Assembly: GCA_018700535.1 (NCBI GenBank)
Contig: JABITQ010000075.1
Location: 1-8,415 of the forward strand
Source: Candidatus Uhrbacteria bacterium
GTDB lineage: Bacteria; Patescibacteriota; Patescibacteriia; UBA9934; GWF2-40-263
DNA length: 8,415 nucleotides
Direction: 5' to 3'
Shown piece by piece: positions 5,623-8,415 of this stretch. The notes beneath the pieces are model-generated. The model was not told where the DNA came from. It worked only from the letters and a program-made list of their open reading frames with translations, and searched no databases. Position 1 is the stretch's first letter. Each line of letters opens with the position of its first letter. Position numbers and translations under genes: made by a program.

Positions 5623-6140
5623 GAAGTGATTGTTTCTTCAACAATGCGCAATGATTCTGGAAAGAGAATCTGCATTGCAGCAGCAAGAGCGATTAAGTAT
5701 TTAGACAACATAGACGACTCGAGTGTCATCAACAATGTGTCGTCTGGGAGAACTTGTGATGCGTAAAAGAGGACAACAGCCACAACGAGCAATCCTTCGA
5801 TAAGACCGAACATTCCACCAGCAAGCCGGTTGAACGTTGGTGCAAATGGAATAAACGCAAAGACTTCGTAAACTTTTTCAACAAACCAGAACAGCATTCC
5901 AACAAGTCGATTGATAATGAGGAACAACAAGATAAAGATAACCACACTCGCAATACCGCCCTCAGCTCCACCAAAGAACACACCGATCAAGTCCGTCGCA
6001 GGCTCAACAAGCCGACTCGCAATCACAATCCCCACAACCGTTCCAACGAGCGATCCAATAGTATGGATAAACCCAAAGAACAATCCAAAGAGGACGAACG
6101 CGAGAATGATGACGATGATGACGAGGTCAATGAAACCCAT
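5619..6140 (-). CDS. CvpA family integral membrane protein
   Basis: The 173-aa protein has the layout of the CvpA (colicin V production) family: an N-terminal MGFIDLVIIVIIL start, Gly-rich hydrophobic helices with GFIHTIGSLVGTVVGIVIA, and four likely membrane segments at about 4-24, 28-46, 62-82 and 106-128, followed by a weakly hydrophobic C-terminal helix. LNxxLGxxFGlixGll, a frequent family segment before the fourth helix, is echoed by FNRLAGGMFGLIEGLL (103-118). It would sit in the cytoplasmic membrane; the biochemical role of the family is not settled. It begins 9 bp after the metG stop with no recognisable Shine-Dalgarno sequence, and its own stop overlaps the tatD start, so it is probably translated by coupling within the operon. 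The family call is by pattern only and the sequence is divergent. Confidence 0.85.
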   Translation of the reverse strand: MGFIDLVIIVIILAFVLFGLFFGFIHTIGSLVGTVVGIVIASRLVEPATDLIGVFFGGAEGGIASVVIFILLFLIINRLVGMLFWFVEKVYEVFAFIPFAPTFNRLAGGMFGLIEGLLVVAVVLFYASQVLPDDTLLMTLESSMLSKYLIALAAAMQILFPESLRIVEETITS

Positions 6141-6149
6141 GAGTTGTGT

Positions 6150-7580
6150 TTATGTGTCTCTGCGTGGAAACAACGGTTCCCCTTGTACAATAATTTTACC
6201 ATAACGCCTTGTGATCTCCGTAGCTGTCTGTGGAACAATCGGTGTTAGTGCGCGACCAACAAATCTGATTTGTTCAGCTATCTCTGACAACACTTGCTTC
6301 GCGGCTGCCTCATCTGTTTTTACAAGTTTGAACGGAGCTTTTTTGTCGACAGCATCGTTTGCTTCTGCAACTACACTGAAGACAATGTCGAGATAAGCCT
6401 TAAAGTCATAGTCACTCATTGCCTCATCAAGCGCTTTCTCTTTCTCTGACCAATCAGTGCCCACATCGTCCAGCGCGCCATCAAAGTACTTAATCGACAT
6501 CGCAGCAACACGACTCACAAGGTTTCCTAGCTGGTTTGCAAGCTCAGCATAACGCTCCTCCATGCGCTTACGAGAAAAGTCCCCATCGTCGTGTGACGGA
6601 ATCTCTCTTAACAGATAGTAACGCACAGCATCAACGCCGTACTCACTCACCTCTTCAAACGGATCAATAACATTTCCAAGGCTCTTACTCATCTTCTGTC
6701 CTTCAGAGTTGATGAACCCGTGGATGAAAACTTGACGTGAAGGCTCAACACCAGCAGACATCAACATTGCCTGCCACATTGCAGACTGTTGTCGCAAGTT
6801 GTCCTTTCCAGCAACCTGCACACCAGGCCAATACTCACCAAACTCTCCACCTGTCTCCGGCCATCCGAGTGTTGAGATGTAGTTAACCAACGCATCAAAC
6901 CACACATACATCACATGATCCTCATCGCCTGGCACAGGCACGCCCCATGGCATCTTTTCTTTTAAGCGAGAAATACTAAAGTCCCGCAACCCCGCTTCCA
7001 CAAAGTTTGAAATTTCCTTTAAACGATTAGCTGGCACGACAAAGTCTGGGCGTTCTTTATACAAATCTAACAACGGCTGCTGATACTTTGACCAACGGAA
7101 AAAGTAATTCTCTTCATCTTTCAACTCAAGCTCCATCTTTGGATGATCAGGGCAACACCCATCCACTAACTCAGATTCAGTTTTTCCAAGCTCACAACCA
7201 ACACAATATTTCACCTGGTACTGATCTTTATAAATATCCCCATTGTCATTACAACGCTTCCAAAACTCCTGCGCTGCTTTTTTGTGATCAGGATCGCTAG
7301 TGCGAATAAAATGCGTATAGCTAAGATTCAACGACTCCTTTAGGTCATCAAACTTCGCCGCATACTCATCTACATAAGCCTGCACATCCTTCCCCTCCGC
7401 CTGAGCTTTATCAAAAATCTTCTGCCCATGCTCATCTGTCCCCGTGTTAAAAATAACTTCATCGCCCATCAAACGACGGTAACGCGCAACAGCATCTGCC
7501 TGAATAACTTCAAGCGCAAACCCAATATGCGGTTTTGCATTTACGTACGGGAGCGTTGTTGTTATGTAGTATTTGCTCAT
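6150..7580 (-). CDS. metG: Methionyl-tRNA synthetase, short form
   Basis: This class I synthetase charges tRNA-Met with methionine in the cytoplasm. Residues 5-21 (ITTTLPYVNAKPHIGF) carry the nucleotide-binding signature, but as HIGF in place of HIGH. A zinc knuckle with Cys126, Cys129, Cys143 and His146 (C-x2-C-x13-C-x2-H) has the spacing known for the Thermus enzyme. VWFDALVNYIS lies at 226-236, and KMSKS is intact at 296-300. After the anticodon-binding helical domain the protein stops at 476 residues, so the C-terminal tRNA-binding/dimerisation domain of longer MetRS enzymes is absent. The segment AGKDNLRQQSAMW (257-269) differs from the usual GKDI-(x)2-FH pattern. The start ATG overlaps the rsmI stop by four bases (ATGA) and no good Shine-Dalgarno sequence lies near it. 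Hand counts at 7081-7140 and 7201-7260 give 42 of 120 G+C. Confidence 0.97.
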   Translation of the reverse strand: MSKYYITTTLPYVNAKPHIGFALEVIQADAVARYRRLMGDEVIFNTGTDEHGQKIFDKAQAEGKDVQAYVDEYAAKFDDLKESLNLSYTHFIRTSDPDHKKAAQEFWKRCNDNGDIYKDQYQVKYCVGCELGKTESELVDGCCPDHPKMELELKDEENYFFRWSKYQQPLLDLYKERPDFVVPANRLKEISNFVEAGLRDFSISRLKEKMPWGVPVPGDEDHVMYVWFDALVNYISTLGWPETGGEFGEYWPGVQVAGKDNLRQQSAMWQAMLMSAGVEPSRQVFIHGFINSEGQKMSKSLGNVIDPFEEVSEYGVDAVRYYLLREIPSHDDGDFSRKRMEERYAELANQLGNLVSRVAAMSIKYFDGALDDVGTDWSEKEKALDEAMSDYDFKAYLDIVFSVVAEANDAVDKKAPFKLVKTDEAAAKQVLSEIAEQIRFVGRALTPIVPQTATEITRRYGKIIVQGEPLFPRRDT

Positions 7581-8257
7581 AATGATTTCAAAATAATGAC
7601 AAACTCCCCTTTAATACTCGTCGTCTCCAACTTCGCAATCACCTCCTCTGCCGTCCCACGATAAATCGTCTCGTGCATCTTTGTGAGCTCACGACCAATC
7701 ATCAACTGCCTCTCTGGCATGCGAGACTGAATCTCTGCCATCGTCTTCATAATCCGATGTGTGCTCTCGTACATCGCAACAGTCGACTTGAGAGTTGCCA
7801 CGCGATCAAAGAACGTCATGCGCCCTTTTTTATGTGGAGGGAACCCGAGAAAGATAAACTCGTCTGCGGGGAAACCTGCCACTGAAAGCGCTGCAATAAC
7901 CGCAGACGCTCCTGGGATCGGGCTCACAACCAGCTCGTCACCAAAACGCGCAACTAGCTCTTGAACCAACTTTCCACCCGGATCACTGATCGTTGGTGTC
8001 CCTGCATCTGTAACAAGCGCCAAGTTCTTACCATCCTCAATCAACTCAATAATCTTCTTTACCTTAAATCCACCAGAGTGCTGATGATAAGACATCATCT
8101 TAGTATCGATCTCATACGCATGGAGCAACTTCCCAGTCACTCTTGTGTCCTCACACAAGATCACATCAACAGAAGAAAGCGTGTTTTTAGCACGCTCACT
8201 CATATCAGATAAATTCCCGATCGGTGTCCCGACAATGTATAGGGTAGGCATAATCAA
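7577..8257 (-). CDS. rsmI: 16S rRNA 2'-O-ribose C1402 methyltransferase RsmI, short form
   Basis: RsmI uses S-adenosylmethionine to methylate the 2'-OH of C1402 in 16S rRNA, in the ribosomal P-site region. Family signatures are LYIVGTPIGNLSDMSERA (6-23), CEDTRVTGKLL (35-45), VTDAGTPTISDPG (82-94) and the SAM-site segment SPIPGASAVIAALSVAGFP (112-130), with the GEFV segment near the end. At 226 aa it is about 50-60 residues shorter than typical RsmI; the missing part is the C-terminal extension, which does not carry the catalytic core. The start was chosen as TTG at 8257-8255 (MIMPTLYIVG), because GGAGG at 8265-8269 is 7 nt away; the ATG at 8251-8249 is two codons in and 13 nt from it. The TTG abuts the upstream gene's TAG with no gap, and the stop overlaps the metG start. 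Confidence 0.95.
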   Translation of the reverse strand: MIMPTLYIVGTPIGNLSDMSERAKNTLSSVDVILCEDTRVTGKLLHAYEIDTKMMSYHQHSGGFKVKKIIELIEDGKNLALVTDAGTPTISDPGGKLVQELVARFGDELVVSPIPGASAVIAALSVAGFPADEFIFLGFPPHKKGRMTFFDRVATLKSTVAMYESTHRIMKTMAEIQSRMPERQLMIGRELTKMHETIYRGTAEEVIAKLETTSIKGEFVIILKSL

Positions 8258-8415
8258 CTAGTTACCTCCCAACTTTCCAAATCCTCTCAAAATCTCAAGT
8301 GGTACAGCAAGTACAACGGTGTTCGATTGATCAGATGACAAGTCGTTCAAGGTGCTAAGTGTACGCAAGTGAAGCGCACCTGGAGACTCTGCAAGAGTCT
8401 TTGCAGCGTCTGATA
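8258..8415 (-). CDS. SPFH/Band 7 (stomatin-like) protein, C-terminal end (partial)
   Basis: The open frame enters from the right edge and ends at TAG (8260-8258), giving 51 residues. They include ALHLRTLSTLNDLSSDQSNT followed by VVLAVPLEIL, which matches the conserved end of stomatin/prohibitin-type SPFH proteins (ALQLRYLQTL, then a short stretch, then STIIFPLPID). Such proteins are membrane-anchored, oligomerise and form scaffolds in the membrane; the N-terminal anchor lies outside the window. The last codons (GGA GGT AAC) double as the ribosome binding site of rsmI, which starts on the next base, so the gene belongs to the same operon. The family assignment rests on this C-terminal fragment alone. 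Confidence 0.8.
   Translation of the reverse strand, partial: SDAAKTLAESPGALHLRTLSTLNDLSSDQSNTVVLAVPLEILRGFGKLGGN
8265..8269 (-). promoter_or_regulatory. Ribosome binding site of rsmI inside the upstream gene
   Basis: GGAGG on the minus strand (within GGGAGGTAA, 8270-8262) is the strongest Shine-Dalgarno sequence in the right-hand operon. Its 7-nt distance to TTG at 8257 and 13-nt distance to ATG at 8251 favours the TTG as the start of rsmI. It lies in the last codons of the SPFH gene, so upstream ribosomes would pass over it. Confidence 0.7.

Overview
The window looks like a chromosomal segment of a Patescibacteria/CPR (Parcubacteria-like) bacterium. This is an inference from short, domain-trimmed versions of core enzymes (a 476-aa MetRS, a 226-aa RsmI), a MetRS with HIGF in place of HIGH, and tightly overlapping core genes. 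The standard genetic code fits: TGA is used as a stop in several genes, including two ATGA overlaps. No tRNA, rRNA, CRISPR array, transposase or integrase was seen.

Layout, left to right. At 1-59 (-) is the 5' tip of an unidentified gene with a good promoter and a very short leader. At 223-930 (-) is a stand-alone histidine phosphatase with its own promoter (about 958-986) and terminator (154-177). At 1165-2574 (-) is a two-gene transcription unit: a 308-aa protein with a long Pro/Ser/Thr/Gly/Ala-rich linker, then a 148-aa coiled-coil plus membrane protein, closed by an elaborate hairpin terminator (1078-1128). At 2575-2913 is a divergent regulatory region with two similar TTGACA promoters facing away from each other and a long hairpin in the leader of the rightward gene. 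At 2914-4656 (+) is a 580-aa protein of no family I recognise, with a Lys/Arg-rich stretch and a Pro/Thr/Glu-rich tail. At 4685-4783 two hairpins separate it from the convergent core operon.

The right half (4786-8415, all -) is a compact housekeeping operon, transcribed SPFH/stomatin-like protein, rsmI, metG, CvpA-family membrane protein, tatD. Gaps run from 4-bp overlaps to 9 bp. It joins translation (methionine charging, 16S rRNA methylation), a metal-dependent TatD hydrolase and two membrane-associated proteins. rsmI, metG and tatD also lie near each other in Firmicutes.

The most unusual parts are the unrecognised genes between 1165 and 4656, which look like a lineage-specific divergent module with ordered regulatory signals, and the MetRS, whose active-site signature residues depart from the canonical pattern.
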